From NCBI RefSeq assembly GCF_025630775.1, contig NZ_JAOSZE010000004.1, forward strand, positions 186,001 to 250,000: 64,000 nucleotides of DNA, read 5' to 3'. Numbering within the stretch: the first letter of the stretch is position 1; each line of letters opens with the position of its first letter. Of the stretch, positions 1 through 12,948 are shown in pieces. Under the pieces are notes generated by a model. That model had not been told where the DNA came from and searched no databases. It saw only the letters and a list, made by a program, of their open reading frames with translations. The stretch comes from Actinoplanes sp. KI2. Its GTDB lineage: Bacteria; Actinomycetota; Actinomycetes; Mycobacteriales; Micromonosporaceae. A program made the translations under genes and the position numbers.

Positions 1-1500
<1,500 letters not shown>

Positions 1501-1512
1501 CGGTTGGGAAAC

Positions 1513-1545
1513 AAAGGGCGGCCGCGCACTGCGCGGCCGCCCTTT
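1513..1545 (+). terminator. Intrinsic terminator of the rpoB-rpoC operon
   Basis: Perfect 15-bp stem (AAAGGGCGGCCGCGC and its complement) with a 3-nt loop ACT, ending in TTT and lying 13 bases after the rpoC stop. The AAA/TTT flanks could make it work in both directions. Confidence 0.85.
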
Positions 1546-1553
1546 GGCCTTTC

Positions 1554-1559
1554 TAGGAT
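1554..1559 (+). promoter_or_regulatory. -10 hexamer TAGGAT, leaderless start
   Basis: TAGGAT lies six bases before the GTG at 1566, so transcription would begin at or next to the start codon. No ribosome binding site is needed or clearly present. Confidence 0.5.
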
Positions 1560-1565
1560 GGGGGA

Positions 1566-1916
1566 GTGACCTCGCCCGCAACGACGCCCACCCGTCATCC
1601 CCTGGATCCGGATCCGGCGCCCTCGTCGAAGGCGCGGGCGGTCTTCGCGCTGGGCCTGGTGGGCTTCCTGACCGGCGCGTTCGTCGGCGGTGTGATCCCG
1701 GCGACGGTGGCGCTGCTGCTGGCGCGTCAGGCCGCCCGGGACGCGTACGCGGCCAAGGGCTACCTCACCGGCTCGGTGTGGATCCGCCGCGGCCGCCGGC
1801 TGGCCTGGGCGGGCATCGTGTTGACGCTCACCACCCTGGTGGTGGCCGCGATCGCCGGGCTGCTGCACCTCGCGTCGTCACCGTCCGGCCCGAACTTCGC
1901 GCCCGGCACCGACTAG
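1566..1916 (+). CDS. Small two-helix membrane protein, function unknown
   Basis: 116 residues, GTG start chosen because a -10 hexamer sits six bases upstream. The first ~20 residues are Pro/Thr/Asp-rich and polar; a hydrophobic segment follows at about residues 24-50 (ending LLLARQAARDAY) and a second at about 78-103. The arrangement resembles half of a DUF4190-type small membrane protein, as does the next gene, but no family can be assigned firmly. It lies alone between the rpoC terminator and the next membrane-protein gene. No catalytic motif is visible. Confidence 0.7.
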   Translation: MTSPATTPTRHPLDPDPAPSSKARAVFALGLVGFLTGAFVGGVIPATVALLLARQAARDAYAAKGYLTGSVWIRRGRRLAWAGIVLTLTTLVVAAIAGLLHLASSPSGPNFAPGTD

Positions 1917-1971
1917 GGCAGGCCCTGGGCCCGGGCTGCGCCCTTCCCCGTACGGGTGACATCCTCGACTC

Positions 1972-2442
1972 ATGAGTCAGCAGCCGTATCCATACCCGGC
2001 GCCCGTGCCGCCGCCCCCGCCGTCCGGTCGCTGGCAGCCGGAGCGGGTCGACCAGGTGCCGGGCACCGAGTTCGCGCTGGTCCAGCTGCGGGTCGAGCCG
2101 CTGACCTCGGGCCTGGCGATCGGCTCGCTGCTGGCCGGGATAGCGGCCATCCTGGTCTCGATGCTCGTTCTCTGCTTCGGCCTGCTCGGTGCCCAGGACG
2201 GCTGGGGTGCCGTGGTGGGCGGCGCCTTCACCCTGCTCAGCGTGATCGGCGGGGTCGGTGCCATCGTGGTGGGCCTGGTCGCCCGGCGGCAGATCCGCGG
2301 CTCCGGCGGCAGCGGGCAGGTGCGCTTCACCGGCCGGGGCATCGCGGCGGCGGGAATCTCGTGCGGCGCCGTCGGCGCGGGAATCGCGCTGGCCGCCCTG
2401 GCGTTGAGTCTGATGTTGCAGTTGTCGTCCTCCGGGACCTGA
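1972..2442 (+). CDS. DUF4190-like membrane protein
   Basis: 156 residues with a Pro/Tyr-rich cytoplasmic head (QQPYPYPAPVPPPPP), a linker, then three hydrophobic segments at about residues 47-70, 76-101 and 121-148. The LVARRQIRGSG turn between the second and third helices is typical of DUF4190-like actinobacterial proteins. CATCCT sits six bases before the ATG, so a leaderless transcript is possible. The neighbour upstream is similar in design. Function unknown. Confidence 0.75.
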   Translation: MSQQPYPYPAPVPPPPPSGRWQPERVDQVPGTEFALVQLRVEPLTSGLAIGSLLAGIAAILVSMLVLCFGLLGAQDGWGAVVGGAFTLLSVIGGVGAIVVGLVARRQIRGSGGSGQVRFTGRGIAAAGISCGAVGAGIALAALALSLMLQLSSSGT

Positions 2443-2560
2443 CCGCCGGGGGCCGTCCGAGCCCCTCGTTCCGGTATCCCGATGCCGCGGTATGGCGCCT
2501 CGGGAGACCCGGTACACTTGCATCGGAGATATCCGTCGTGAGGAACCAGCCCTGTCGATT

Positions 2561-2589
2561 TTGACCTGGCTCCCCGTGGTGGGTACTCT
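2561..2589 (+). promoter_or_regulatory. Strong vegetative promoter of rpsL-rpsG-fusA-tuf
   Basis: TTGACC, exactly 17 bp, TACTCT: close to the consensus for the principal sigma factor. Start of transcription expected near 2596. Confidence 0.8.
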
Positions 2590-2752
2590 TTCCCTCCGTG
2601 CCCGGGCTTGCCCGGGCAACTCGTGCGTGCGCCCGAGTCGAACAACCAGGACGGGGTATCAGCACGCCGAGACCGTCGGCCCGCGGAAATCGGGACGACG
2701 ACAGAGACCAAACCCGGTACGTGTGCAAAGCGTGGCGGGACCGTGAGCCGGA

Positions 2753-2771
2753 CGACACGCCCGACCGCGGG
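2753..2771 (+). promoter_or_regulatory. 19-bp shared ribosomal-operon element, rpsL copy
   Basis: CGACACGCCCGACCGCGGG, identical over all 19 bases to the copy before rpsJ (7408-7426) and 17/19 to the copy before infA (21457-21475). It lies 88 bases before the rpsL start. Function not known to me; RNA or DNA element. Confidence 0.6.
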
Positions 2772-2795
2772 TGCCGGAGGGACTACCTCCGGCAC
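2771..2795 (+). promoter_or_regulatory. Leader stem-loop before rpsL
   Basis: Perfect 10-bp stem GTGCCGGAGG/CCTCCGGCAC with loop GACTA, directly abutting the 19-bp element. No T-run follows, so it is not a simple intrinsic terminator. Confidence 0.6.
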
Positions 2796-2858
2796 ACAGA
2801 GGAATAACTAGACGGTGCGGTCGCGGAAGGACGCGGCCGAAGGGAGCGGAGAAACCCG

Positions 2859-3233
2859 GTGCCCACGATCCAGCAGCTGGTCCGAAAGGGCCGCCAGGCG
2901 AAGACGAGCAAGACCAAGACGCCGGCGCTGAAGGGAAGTCCTCAGCGGCGCGGCGTGTGCACGCGCGTGTACACCACCACCCCCAAGAAGCCGAACTCTG
3001 CGCTGCGCAAGGTCGCTCGTGTGAAGCTCAGCAGCCAGATCGAGGTGACGGCGTACATCCCCGGCGTCGGCCACAACCTGCAGGAGCACTCGATCGTGCT
3101 CGTGCGTGGCGGCCGGGTGAAGGACCTCCCCGGCGTCCGCTACAAGATCGTTCGCGGTTCGCTGGACACCCAGGGTGTCCGCAACCGCAAGCAGGCCCGC
3201 AGCCGTTACGGCGCGAAGAAGGAGAAGAGCTGA
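2859..3233 (+). CDS. rpsL: 30S ribosomal protein S12
   Basis: 124 residues, GTG start preceded by GGGAGCGGAG. S12 sits at the decoding centre. The two loops that contact the A site are normal: [10 protein letters not shown] with Lys43, and [13 protein letters not shown] with Lys88 and Asp89 (the usual methylthiolated Asp). Lys at both 43 and 88 is the streptomycin-sensitive wild-type state. First gene of the str operon; rpsG starts one base after its stop. Confidence 0.98.
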   Translation: MPTIQQLVRKGRQAKTSKTKTPALKGSPQRRGVCTRVYTTTPKKPNSALRKVARVKLSSQIEVTAYIPGVGHNLQEHSIVLVRGGRVKDLPGVRYKIVRGSLDTQGVRNRKQARSRYGAKKEKS

Positions 3234-3234
3234 C

Positions 3235-3705
3235 ATGCCGCGTAAGGGCCCCGCTCCGCGCCACCCAGTGGTTGCGGACCCGGTTTACAACTCCCCGCTG
3301 GTCACGCAGCTGATCAACAAGATCCTGATCGGCGGCAAGCGTCAGCTGGCCGAGCGCATCGTGTACGGCGCGCTCGAGGGTTGCCGGGAGAAGAGCGGAA
3401 CCGACCCCGTCGTGACGCTCAAGCGCGCGATGGACAACGTGAAGCCGACCCTCGAGGTCCGCAGCCGCCGTGTCGGTGGCGCGACCTACCAGGTGCCGGT
3501 CGAGGTCCGCACCCCGCGGCAGACCACTCTCGGCCTCCGCTGGCTGGTCCAGTACTCCAAGGCCCGCCGGGAGAAGACGATGATCGAGCGTCTCCAGAAC
3601 GAGCTGCTCGACGCCAGCAACGGCCTCGGCGCCGCCGTCAAGCGGCGTGAGGACACCCACAAGATGGCGGAGTCCAACAAGGCCTTCGCGCACTACCGCT
3701 GGTAA
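3235..3705 (+). CDS. rpsG: 30S ribosomal protein S7
   Basis: 156 residues, starting [12 protein letters not shown], the normal S7 N-terminus. An in-frame longer reading from 3175 overlaps rpsL and is rejected. S7 nucleates the 30S head and lines the E site. The C-terminal [15 protein letters not shown] is typical. It is translationally coupled to rpsL (one-base gap). Confidence 0.98.
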   Translation: MPRKGPAPRHPVVADPVYNSPLVTQLINKILIGGKRQLAERIVYGALEGCREKSGTDPVVTLKRAMDNVKPTLEVRSRRVGGATYQVPVEVRTPRQTTLGLRWLVQYSKARREKTMIERLQNELLDASNGLGAAVKRREDTHKMAESNKAFAHYRW

Positions 3706-3792
3706 GACCCCGCCGCCGGCCCGGCGACAGCCGGGCCACGCGGCAAGTCGTACCGCTCCACGAGACGACGACGAAGAAGAGTAGGGATTGAA

Positions 3793-5889
<2,097 letters not shown>

Positions 5890-5913
5890 GCGTCCTTCAC
5901 CGGAAGCGCTGAG

Positions 5914-5944
5914 GCGCGTGCGGGCCGTCGAGGACCGCACGCGC
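5914..5944 (+). other. Intergenic stem-loop between fusA and tuf
   Basis: Perfect 10-bp stem GCGCGTGCGG/CCGCACGCGC with an 11-nt loop, no T-run. It could act as a processing or partial termination site that separates fusA from tuf expression. A separate tuf promoter in 5945-6010 is possible (TTATCG, 16 bp, TAATGA) but weak. Confidence 0.5.
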
Positions 5945-6021
5945 GCGAGCAGTCGACAGAGTCCCAGTCGCCTTATCGGGCGTGCCGGGCAACGTAATGA
6001 TCAGTCCACAGGAGGACACCA

Positions 6022-7215
6022 GTGGCGAAGGCGAAGTTCGAGCGGACTAAGCCGCACGTCAACATCGGCACCATTGGTCACATCGACCACGGTAAGACGA
6101 CGCTGACTGCGGCCATCACGAAGGTCCTGCACGACCAGTACCCGGACCTCAACCCGTACACCCCGTTCGACGAGATCGACAAGGCGCCGGAGGAGAAGGC
6201 CCGCGGCATCACGATCTCGATCGCGCACGTCGAGTACCAGACCGCGGCGCGGCACTACGCGCACGTGGACTGCCCCGGCCACGCCGACTACATCAAGAAC
6301 ATGATCACCGGTGCCGCGCAGATGGACGGCGCGATCCTGGTGGTCGCCGCGACCGACGGCCCGATGCCGCAGACCAAGGAGCACGTGCTCCTGGCCCGCC
6401 AGGTCGGCGTTCCGTACATCGTCGTGGCGCTGAACAAGAGCGACATGGTCGAGGACGAGGAGCTCCTGGAGCTCGTCGAGCTCGAGGTTCGCGAGCTGCT
6501 GTCGACCTACGAGTTCCCGGGCGACGACCTGCCGGTCGTGCGCGTCTCGGCGCTCAAGGCGCTCGAGGGCGACGCCGAGTGGACCGAGAAGCTGCTGGAG
6601 CTGATGAACGCGGTCGACACCGCGATTCCGCAGCCCGAGCGGGACACCGACAAGCCGTTCCTCATGCCGATCGAGGACGTGTTCACGATCACCGGTCGTG
6701 GCACGGTCGTCACCGGCCGGGCCGAGCGTGGCATCCTCAAGCCGAACGAGGAGGTCGAGATCGTCGGCATCCGCGAGAAGTCGACGAAGACCGTCTGCAC
6801 CGGCATCGAGATGTTCCGCAAGCTGCTCGACGAGGCCCGCGCGGGTGAGAACGTCGGTCTGCTGCTCCGCGGTATCAAGCGCGAGGACGTCGAGCGCGGC
6901 ATGGTGGTCATCAAGCCGGGCACCACGACCCCGCACACGGAGTTCGAGGGCCAGGTCTACATCCTCTCCAAGGAGGAGGGCGGCCGGCACACCCCGTTCT
7001 TCCAGAACTACCGCCCGCAGTTCTACTTCCGCACCACGGACGTCACCGGCGTCGTCACGCTGCCCGAGGGCACCGAGATGGTCATGCCGGGCGACTCCAC
7101 CAGCATGTCGGTCAAGCTGATCCAGCCGATCGCCATGGAGCAGGGCCTGAAGTTCGCGATCCGCGAGGGTGGCCGCACCGTCGGCGCCGGAACGGTCACG
7201 AAGATCAACAAGTAA
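6022..7215 (+). CDS. tuf: Elongation factor Tu
   Basis: 397 residues. GTG start with a strong ribosome binding site ACAGGAGGACACCA. G1 [15 protein letters not shown]3 DCPGHADY and G4 NKSD are present (many EF-Tu have NKCD), followed by domains II and III. EF-Tu delivers aminoacyl-tRNA to the A site. It closes the str operon and is followed by two stem-loops. This is the only tuf copy in the window. Confidence 0.98.
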   Translation: MAKAKFERTKPHVNIGTIGHIDHGKTTLTAAITKVLHDQYPDLNPYTPFDEIDKAPEEKARGITISIAHVEYQTAARHYAHVDCPGHADYIKNMITGAAQMDGAILVVAATDGPMPQTKEHVLLARQVGVPYIVVALNKSDMVEDEELLELVELEVRELLSTYEFPGDDLPVVRVSALKALEGDAEWTEKLLELMNAVDTAIPQPERDTDKPFLMPIEDVFTITGRGTVVTGRAERGILKPNEEVEIVGIREKSTKTVCTGIEMFRKLLDEARAGENVGLLLRGIKREDVERGMVVIKPGTTTPHTEFEGQVYILSKEEGGRHTPFFQNYRPQFYFRTTDVTGVVTLPEGTEMVMPGDSTSMSVKLIQPIAMEQGLKFAIREGGRTVGAGTVTKINK

Positions 7216-7236
7216 GGTCAGTGACCCCGATTAGCA

Positions 7237-7257
7237 ATGCCGGAGTCAATCCGGCAT
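7237..7257 (+). terminator. Stem-loop after tuf
   Basis: 8-bp perfect stem ATGCCGGA/TCCGGCAT with loop GTCAA, 21 bases after the tuf stop. No clear T-run; a weak terminator or 3' stabiliser. Confidence 0.5.
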
Positions 7258-7280
7258 ACTAGTCAGGTTGCGTCCGCGCG

Positions 7281-7314
7281 GGGTGGCTGGTTGCCTCTGG
7301 TTAGCCAGCCACCC
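7281..7314 (+). terminator. Second stem-loop after tuf
   Basis: 10-bp perfect stem GGGTGGCTGG/CCAGCCACCC with a 14-nt loop, no T-run. Together with the first stem-loop it probably ends the str operon. Confidence 0.55.
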
Positions 7315-7519
7315 TCGTCGGGTGTCCGGGTGTGTTTACGGCCCACCAGGCACTCCAGATCCCCGTGATCGAGTTGTTTGACAAAGGCTGCATAGCGACT
7401 GCAGGCGCGACACGCCCGACCGCGGGGGTCGGACAACGCAGGATCGACGGTCCTGCGGGCATGCGAGGGTCACCCGCTCTCGCACGTAGCGGCATCGAGA
7501 GAAGGAAACAGAAGCCACC
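7315..7519 (+). promoter_or_regulatory. S10 operon control region and leader
   Basis: Together with the two tuf stem-loops this fills the 304-base gap before rpsJ. A perfect TTGACA lies at 7378-7383, but no good -10 follows at 16-18 bp (GCAGGC is at the expected place). The 19-bp shared element follows at 7408-7426, then three stem-loops: CCGACC/GGTCGG at 7416-7432, CGCAGGA/TCCTGCG at 7437-7457 and TGCGAG/CTCGCA at 7462-7484. This is a structured 5' leader about 110 nt long. Confidence 0.6.
7408..7426 (+). promoter_or_regulatory. 19-bp shared ribosomal-operon element, rpsJ copy
   Basis: CGACACGCCCGACCGCGGG, identical to the rpsL copy. Its second half forms the 5' arm of the CCGACC/GGTCGG hairpin. 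It begins 30 bases after the start of TTGACAAAGGC. Confidence 0.6.
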
Positions 7520-7828
7520 ATGGCGGGACAGAAGATCCGCATCCGGCTCAAGGCCTACGACCACGAGGTCGTCGACTCCTCGGCGCGGAAGATCGTGGAG
7601 ACGGTGACGCGTACCGGGGCGCAGGTTGCTGGCCCGGTGCCGCTGCCCACGGAGATCAACCGTTTCTGCGTGATCCGTTCGCCGCACAAGTACAAGGACT
7701 CGCGCGAGCACTTCGAGATGCGCACGCACAAGCGTCTGATCGACATCATCGACCCGACTCCGAAGACGGTCGACTCGCTCATGCGCCTCGACCTGCCGGC
7801 TGGCGTCGACATCGAGATCAAGCTGTAG
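7520..7828 (+). CDS. rpsJ: 30S ribosomal protein S10
   Basis: 102 residues, [19 protein letters not shown] at the start and the [20 protein letters not shown]-terminus of S10. S10 is a 30S head protein and a partner of NusB and NusG. First gene of the S10 cluster; weak purine-rich site AGAAGGAAA upstream. rplC follows after 12 bases. Confidence 0.98.
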
Positions 7829-7840
7829 GGATCCGGACTG

Positions 7841-8491
7841 ATGGACAGGCAAGTTAAGGGGATCCTGGGCGCCAAGCTCGGCATGACCCAGGTCTGGGAC
7901 AACAACAAGGTCGTCCCGGTGACCGTGGTTCAGGCCGGCCCTTGTGTCGTGACCCAGGTCCGCACCGATGACAAGGACGGCTACAGCGCCGTTCAGCTGG
8001 CGTTCGGCGCCATCGACCCGCGCAAGGTCAACAAGCCGGAGAGCGGCCACTACGCCAAGGCCGGTGTGTCGCCGCGGCGCCACCTCGTGGAGCTGCGCAC
8101 CACCGACGCCGGCGCTTACGAGCTCGGCCAGGAGATCACCGTCGACTCGTTCGAGCCCGGTGTCCCGGTCGACGTGACCGGCAAGACCAAGGGCAAGGGG
8201 TACGCCGGTGTCATGAAGCGACACGGCTTCCACGGCCTCAAGAGCAGCCACGGCGTGGAGCGCAAGCACCGCTCGCCGGGCTCGATCGGCGCCTGCGCGA
8301 CCCCGGGTCGCGTCTTCAAGGGCGTGCGGATGGCCGGCCGGATGGGTGGCCGTCGCTTCACCGTGCAGAACCTGACGGTGCAGGCGGTGGACACCGAGAA
8401 CAACCTGCTGCTGGTCAGGGGTGCGGTGCCCGGTCCCAAGGGCTCGCTGATCCTGGTCCGCAGCGCGGCTAAGAAGGGCGGTGCCCAGTGA
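7841..8491 (+). CDS. rplC: 50S ribosomal protein L3
   Basis: 216 residues, ATG start. The long central loop [20 protein letters not shown], which reaches the peptidyl-transferase centre, is intact. It overlaps the rplD start by four bases (GTGA), implying coupled translation. Confidence 0.98.
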   Translation: MDRQVKGILGAKLGMTQVWDNNKVVPVTVVQAGPCVVTQVRTDDKDGYSAVQLAFGAIDPRKVNKPESGHYAKAGVSPRRHLVELRTTDAGAYELGQEITVDSFEPGVPVDVTGKTKGKGYAGVMKRHGFHGLKSSHGVERKHRSPGSIGACATPGRVFKGVRMAGRMGGRRFTVQNLTVQAVDTENNLLLVRGAVPGPKGSLILVRSAAKKGGAQ

Positions 8492-9138
8492 GCTCGGTTG
8501 ACGTGATCAACGCCGAGGGCGCGAAGGCCGGCTCGGTCGAGCTGCCGGACGACATCTTCGACGTGCAGGCGAACATCCCGCTGATGCACCAGGTCGTGGT
8601 GGCCCAGCTTGCCGCGGCGCGGCAGGGTACGGCCAAGGCCAAGACCCGCGGCGAGGTCGCCGGTGGCGGCAAGAAGCCGTACAAGCAGAAGGGCACCGGT
8701 CGTGCCCGCCAGGGCTCGATCCGCGCGCCGCAGTTCACCGGCGGTGGCGTGGTCCACGGCCCGGTGCCGCGCGACTACAGCCAGCGGACCCCCAAGAAGA
8801 TGAAGGCCGCCGCGTTGCACGGCGCCCTGTCCGACCGGGCCCGCGACGGCCGGGTGTACGTGGTCGAGTCCTTCGTCACCGGCGAGACGCCGTCGACCAA
8901 GGCCGCGATCGCGACCCTGCGCAAGGCGACCGAGTCGAGCAAGGTCCTGGTCGTGCTCAGCAGCACCGACGAGCTGAACTGGCTGTCGCTGCGCAACGAG
9001 ACGACCGTGCACCTGATCGAGGCGGGCCAGCTGAACACGTACGACGTGCTGGTCGCCGACGAGGTGGTCTTCACCAAGGACGCTCTCGACGAGTTCCTGG
9101 GCGTGCCGGCCGAGGCCTCCGAGGAGGGGAACAAGTGA
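8488..9138 (+). CDS. rplD: 50S ribosomal protein L4
   Basis: 216 residues, GTG start inside the rplC stop. Contains the [15 protein letters not shown] exit-tunnel loop. In enteric bacteria L4 also autoregulates the S10 operon; whether that happens here is unknown. It overlaps rplW by four bases. Confidence 0.98.
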   Translation: MSSVDVINAEGAKAGSVELPDDIFDVQANIPLMHQVVVAQLAAARQGTAKAKTRGEVAGGGKKPYKQKGTGRARQGSIRAPQFTGGGVVHGPVPRDYSQRTPKKMKAAALHGALSDRARDGRVYVVESFVTGETPSTKAAIATLRKATESSKVLVVLSSTDELNWLSLRNETTVHLIEAGQLNTYDVLVADEVVFTKDALDEFLGVPAEASEEGNK

Positions 9139-9437
9139 CCACGATCGCCGACCCGCGCGACGTCATTTTCGCGCCCGTCGTCTCCGAGAAGAGCTACAGC
9201 GTTCTCGACCAGAACTGGTACACGTTCCTCGTCCACCCGGACGCGAACAAGACCCAGATCAAGATCGCGATCCAGCAGATCTTCAATGTGCGCGTGCTGA
9301 CGGTGAACACCGCGAACCGCGAGGGCAAGCGCAAGCGCACCCGGACGGGCTTCGGTCAGCGCAAGGCGACCAAGCGCGCGATGGTCAAGCTGGCTGACGG
9401 TGACCGTATCGAGGCCTTCGGCGGCCCGGTCAGCTAA
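9135..9437 (+). CDS. rplW: 50S ribosomal protein L23
   Basis: 100 residues, GTG start overlapping the rplD stop. Typical segments: [23 protein letters not shown] and the extended loop with [14 protein letters not shown]23 lies at the tunnel exit and docks trigger factor and SRP. Confidence 0.98.
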   Translation: MTTIADPRDVIFAPVVSEKSYSVLDQNWYTFLVHPDANKTQIKIAIQQIFNVRVLTVNTANREGKRKRTRTGFGQRKATKRAMVKLADGDRIEAFGGPVS

Positions 9438-9451
9438 GGGGTTGTAAAACA

Positions 9452-10291
9452 ATGGCTATCCGTAAGTACAAGCCGACCACGCCGGGCCGTCGCGGCTCCA
9501 GCGTCGCCGACTTCGCCGAGATCACCCGGTCCACGCCGGAGAAGTCTCTGCTGGTCCCGCTGCCCAAGAAGGGCGGCCGCAACGTCCACGGCCGGATCAC
9601 CACCCGGCACCAGGGCGGCGGTCACAAGCGGCAGTACCGGCTGATCGACTTCAAGCGGGTGGACAAGGACGGCGTGCCGGCCAAGGTCGCGCACATCGAG
9701 TACGACCCGAACCGCACCTCCCGCATCGCCCTGCTGCACTACGCCGACGGTGAGAAGCGCTACATCCTGGCGCCGAAGGACCTCGCCCAGGGCGACCGGG
9801 TGGAGTCGGGACCGGGCGCGGACATCAAGCCGGGGAACAACCTTCCCCTGCGCAATATCCCGGTCGGTACGACGATCCACGGTGTGGAGCTTCGTCCCGG
9901 CGGTGGCGCCAAGCTGGCCCGTTCGGCCGGTGTCGGAATCCAGCTGCTCGGCCGTGAGGGCGCGTACGCCACGCTGCGTATGCCCTCCGGTGAGATCCGC
10001 CGGGTCGACATCCGCTGCCGCGCCACGGTCGGCGAGATCGGCAACGCCGAGCAGTCGAACATCAACTGGGGCAAGGCCGGCCGCATGCGCTGGAAGGGCA
10101 AGCGCCCGACCGTCCGCGGTGTCGCCATGAACCCGATCGACCACCCGCACGGTGGTGGTGAGGGCAAGACCTCCGGTGGTCGCCACCCGGTGAACCCCGC
10201 TGGTAAGCCTGAGGGCCGTACCCGCCGCAAGGGCCAGGAGAGCGACAAGCTGATCGTTCGCCGCCGCTACGCCACCCGCAAGCGCGGGTAA
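9452..10291 (+). CDS. rplB: 50S ribosomal protein L2
   Basis: 279 residues, ATG preceded by AAGGGG. The [20 protein letters not shown] segment near residue 225 contains the conserved His needed for subunit association and peptidyl transfer. 14 bases after rplW. Confidence 0.98.
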   Translation: MAIRKYKPTTPGRRGSSVADFAEITRSTPEKSLLVPLPKKGGRNVHGRITTRHQGGGHKRQYRLIDFKRVDKDGVPAKVAHIEYDPNRTSRIALLHYADGEKRYILAPKDLAQGDRVESGPGADIKPGNNLPLRNIPVGTTIHGVELRPGGGAKLARSAGVGIQLLGREGAYATLRMPSGEIRRVDIRCRATVGEIGNAEQSNINWGKAGRMRWKGKRPTVRGVAMNPIDHPHGGGEGKTSGGRHPVNPAGKPEGRTRRKGQESDKLIVRRRYATRKRG

Positions 10292-10306
10292 CGGGAGTAG
10301 AAGAAG

Positions 10307-10588
10307 ATGCCTCGTAGCCTGAAGAAGGGCCCGTTCGTCGACGACCACCTGCTCAAGAAGGTGGAAGTCCAGAACGAGAAGAACTCGAAGAACGTCATCA
10401 AGACCTGGTCGCGGCGCTCGACGATCATTCCCGACATGCTCGGGCACACGATCGCGGTGCACGACGGACGCAAGCATGTCCCGGTGTTCGTCACCGAGGC
10501 CATGGTCGGGCACAAGCTCGGTGAGTTCGCTCTGACCCGTACGTTCAAGGGTCACGAGAAGGACGACCGCAAGAGCCGTCGCCGCTAA
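10307..10588 (+). CDS. rpsS: 30S ribosomal protein S19
   Basis: 93 residues: [20 protein letters not shown] at the start, [16 protein letters not shown] near the end. Head protein paired with S13. ATG preceded by GGGAG. 15 bases after rplB. Confidence 0.98.
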   Translation: MPRSLKKGPFVDDHLLKKVEVQNEKNSKNVIKTWSRRSTIIPDMLGHTIAVHDGRKHVPVFVTEAMVGHKLGEFALTRTFKGHEKDDRKSRRR

Positions 10589-10625
10589 GCAGATACACGG
10601 ATTAGAGGATCAAGGAGCTACAGCG

Positions 10626-11093
10626 ATGCCAGTCAAGGGCGACGCTCCGGTGCTTCCGGGCGCGCGGGCGGTTGCGCGGCACGTGCGCATCTCGCCGAAC
10701 AAGGCGCGCCGGGTGGTCAACCTCGTCCGCGGTCTGCCCGCGAAGGAGGCGCTCACCGTCCTGCAGTTCGCGCCGCAGGCCGCCAGCGAGCAGGTCTACA
10801 AGGTGCTCGCCTCGGCGATCGCCAACGCGGAGAACAACGAGCGGCTGGACCCCGGCGCCCTCCTCGTGAGCGAGGCGTTCGTCGACGAGGGTCCGACGCT
10901 CAAGCGGTTCCGCCCGCGGGCGCAGGGCCGGGCGTACCGGATCCGCAAGCGCACCTGCCACATCACGATCGCCGTCGAGGCGGTCCAGGTCGCGCGTCCG
11001 GCCAAGAAGGCCGCGGCCGCGAAGAAGGCCGCGCCGGCCAAGAAGGCTGAGGCGCCGGCCGTGGAGACCCAGACGACGGAGGAGTCCGAGTAA
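10626..11093 (+). CDS. rplV: 50S ribosomal protein L22
   Basis: 155 residues; the L22 core (about residues 10-120) includes [20 protein letters not shown] and the [20 protein letters not shown] hairpin that lines the exit tunnel. About 30 extra Ala/Lys/Glu residues ([18 protein letters not shown]) form a tail common in actinobacteria. Ribosome binding site AAGGAG. It overlaps rpsC by one base. Confidence 0.98.
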   Translation: MPVKGDAPVLPGARAVARHVRISPNKARRVVNLVRGLPAKEALTVLQFAPQAASEQVYKVLASAIANAENNERLDPGALLVSEAFVDEGPTLKRFRPRAQGRAYRIRKRTCHITIAVEAVQVARPAKKAAAAKKAAPAKKAEAPAVETQTTEESE

Positions 11094-11920
11094 TGGGCCA
11101 GAAAGTTCACCCCACCGGATTCCGCCTCGGTATCTCCACCGACTGGAAGTCCCGGTGGTTCGCCGACAAGCTCTACAAGGACTACATCGGCGAGGACGTC
11201 AAGATCCGCAAGATGATGTCCCAGGGCCTCGAGCGCGCCGGCATCTCCAAGGTGGACATCGAGCGCACCCGGGACCGGGTCCGCGTCGACATCCACACCG
11301 CCCGGCCGGGCATTGTCATCGGCCGTAAGGGCGCGGAGGCCGACAAGATCCGTGGCCGCCTCGAGAAGCTCACCGGCAAGCAGGTGCAGCTGAACATCCT
11401 CGAGGTGAAGAACCCCGAGTCGGACGCGCAGCTGGTGGCGCAGGGCGTCGCCGAGCAGCTGTCCTCCCGGGTCAGCTTCCGGCGCGCGATGCGCAAGGCC
11501 ATGCAGTCGGCCATGAAGAACCCGATCTGCAAGGGCATCCGGGTGCAGGTCTCCGGCCGTCTCGGCGGCGCGGAGATGAGCCGCACGGAGTTCTACCGTG
11601 AGGGTCGCGTTCCGCTGCACACGCTGCGGGCGAACATCGAGTACGGCTTCTTCGAGGCCCGTACCACGTTCGGCCGGATCGGCGTGAAGGTCTGGATCTA
11701 CAAGGGCGACGCCGTTCCGGGTCGCGAGGTCGTCACCGAGGCGCCCGCGCGTCCGCGCCGGGACCGCGCCGACCGCCCCGAGCGTCCGCGCCGTGGCCGT
11801 TCCGGTTCGTCCGGCACGACCGCGGGTGGGACCGAGGCGGGTCGCGCGGCTCAGGCTCAGGCCGCCGCCGAGAACACCGCCGCTGCTCCGGCCGCGGCCG
11901 AAACGCAGCAGGAGGGCTGA
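11093..11920 (+). CDS. rpsC: 30S ribosomal protein S3
   Basis: 275 residues. N-terminal [16 protein letters not shown] domain with [16 protein letters not shown] near residues 75-90, and C-terminal domain with [24 protein letters not shown] split around residue 165. A charged then Ala-rich tail follows from about residue 220. S3 helps form the mRNA entry helicase. ATG overlaps the rplV stop (TAATG). Confidence 0.98.
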   Translation: MGQKVHPTGFRLGISTDWKSRWFADKLYKDYIGEDVKIRKMMSQGLERAGISKVDIERTRDRVRVDIHTARPGIVIGRKGAEADKIRGRLEKLTGKQVQLNILEVKNPESDAQLVAQGVAEQLSSRVSFRRAMRKAMQSAMKNPICKGIRVQVSGRLGGAEMSRTEFYREGRVPLHTLRANIEYGFFEARTTFGRIGVKVWIYKGDAVPGREVVTEAPARPRRDRADRPERPRRGRSGSSGTTAGGTEAGRAAQAQAAAENTAAAPAAAETQQEG

Positions 11921-11923
11921 CCC

Positions 11924-12349
11924 ATGCTGATGCCGCGTAAGCCCCCGAAGGGCTTCCGCAAGCCGCACCACCCGGACCGCCACGGCGCGTCCAAGGGCGG
12001 CAACCGGGTCGTCTTCGGCGAGTTCGGTATTCAGGCGCTGGAGCCCGCGTACGTGACCAACCGGCAGATCGAGTCGGCTCGTATCGCGATGACCCGCCAC
12101 ATCAAGCGTGGCGGCAAGGTCTGGATCTCGGTCTTCCCCGACCAGGCCCTGACCAAGAAGCCGGCCGAGACCCGGATGGGTTCCGGTAAGGGCTCTCCCG
12201 AGTGGTGGGTGGCGAACGTCAAGCCGGGACGCATCCTGTTCGAGATGTCGTTCCCGAACGAGACGATCGCGCGCGAGGCGATGCGCCGCGCGATCCACAA
12301 GCTCCCGATGAAGTGCCGCATCGTGACGCGCGAAGTGGGTGAAAGCTGA
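11924..12349 (+). CDS. rplP: 50S ribosomal protein L16
   Basis: 141 residues. The N-terminus reads [17 protein letters not shown], slightly different from the common MLIPRRVKHRKQHHP. The core with GRGGKVW-like [14 protein letters not shown] and [14 protein letters not shown] is standard. L16 binds near the A-site tRNA elbow. Three-base gap to rpsC, one-base overlap with rpmC. Confidence 0.97.
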   Translation: MLMPRKPPKGFRKPHHPDRHGASKGGNRVVFGEFGIQALEPAYVTNRQIESARIAMTRHIKRGGKVWISVFPDQALTKKPAETRMGSGKGSPEWWVANVKPGRILFEMSFPNETIAREAMRRAIHKLPMKCRIVTREVGES

Positions 12350-12582
12350 TGGCAGCGGGCGTTAAGGCCGGCGAGCTGCGCGAACTCTCCGGCGAGGAGC
12401 TGGTTTCGCGGCTGCGTGAGGCCAAGGCGGAGCTGTTCAATCTTCGCGTGCAAGGCGCGACCGGGCAGCTCGACAATCACCGTCGACTGCAGGTGGTCCG
12501 CAAGGACATCGCGAAGATCTACACGATCATGCGTGAACGCGAGCTGGGGCTCTCGGTTGCGCCGGATGAGGTGACCGCATGA
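12349..12582 (+). CDS. rpmC: 50S ribosomal protein L29
   Basis: 77 residues, two-helix hairpin protein; [20 protein letters not shown] is the family signature. It sits beside L23 at the tunnel exit. Overlaps rplP by one base and rpsQ by four bases (ATGA). Confidence 0.97.
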   Translation: MAAGVKAGELRELSGEELVSRLREAKAELFNLRVQGATGQLDNHRRLQVVRKDIAKIYTIMRERELGLSVAPDEVTA

Positions 12583-12854
12583 GTGACGAGAGCACGACCC
12601 CGGTGCGCGCGACCCGCAAGGTTCGCGAGGGCCTGGTGGTCAGCGACAAGATGGACAAGACGGTCGTCGTCGAGGTCGAGGACCGTGTCAAGCACGCCCT
12701 CTACGGCAAGGTTCTGCGGCGCACCCGCAAGCTCAAGGTGCACGACGAGCAGAACGCGTGCGGCATCGGCGACCGGGTCCTCCTGATGGAGACCCGTCCG
12801 CTCTCCGCCACCAAGCGGTGGCGGGTTGTGGAGATCCTCGAAAAGGCCAAGTGA
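12579..12854 (+). CDS. rpsQ: 30S ribosomal protein S17
   Basis: 91 residues. OB-fold protein; [20 protein letters not shown] and [17 protein letters not shown] are diagnostic. A short Ser/Thr-rich head precedes the fold. Followed by a strong stem-loop. Confidence 0.97.
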   Translation: MSDESTTPVRATRKVREGLVVSDKMDKTVVVEVEDRVKHALYGKVLRRTRKLKVHDEQNACGIGDRVLLMETRPLSATKRWRVVEILEKAK

Positions 12855-12858
12855 GTGT

Positions 12859-12884
12859 GCCGGGCCGGCCACGGCCGGCCCGGC
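12859..12884 (+). other. Stem-loop between rpsQ and rplN
   Basis: Perfect 11-bp GC stem GCCGGGCCGGC/GCCGGCCCGGC with loop CACG, five bases after the rpsQ stop and without a T-run. It lies in the 94-base gap that separates the S10 part from the spc part of the cluster, so it may be an attenuator or RNA processing site. Confidence 0.55.
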
Positions 12885-12948
12885 CCACCATCGTTCCGCC
12901 AAGCTTCGGGCGGTTGACCCGAAGAACTGGCAGACATAGGAGACCCCA

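Larger units (their letters stand above)
2443..2858 (+). promoter_or_regulatory. str operon promoter region and leader
   Basis: A 416-base gap before rpsL without a convincing gene. It holds a possible upstream promoter (TATGGC, 16 bp, TACACT at 2491-2518), a strong promoter (2561-2589), the 19-bp shared leader element (2753-2771) and a 10-bp stem-loop (2771-2795). The transcript from the strong promoter would have a leader of about 260 nt. Confidence 0.7.

Noticed and set aside
2598..2811. Short plus-strand ORFs in the rpsL leader
   Set aside because: No ribosome binding site and random composition; they overlap the leader element and hairpin.
12859..12884. Intrinsic terminator between rpsQ and rplN
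   Set aside because: Strong stem but no T-run and the operon clearly continues; kept as a stem-loop only.
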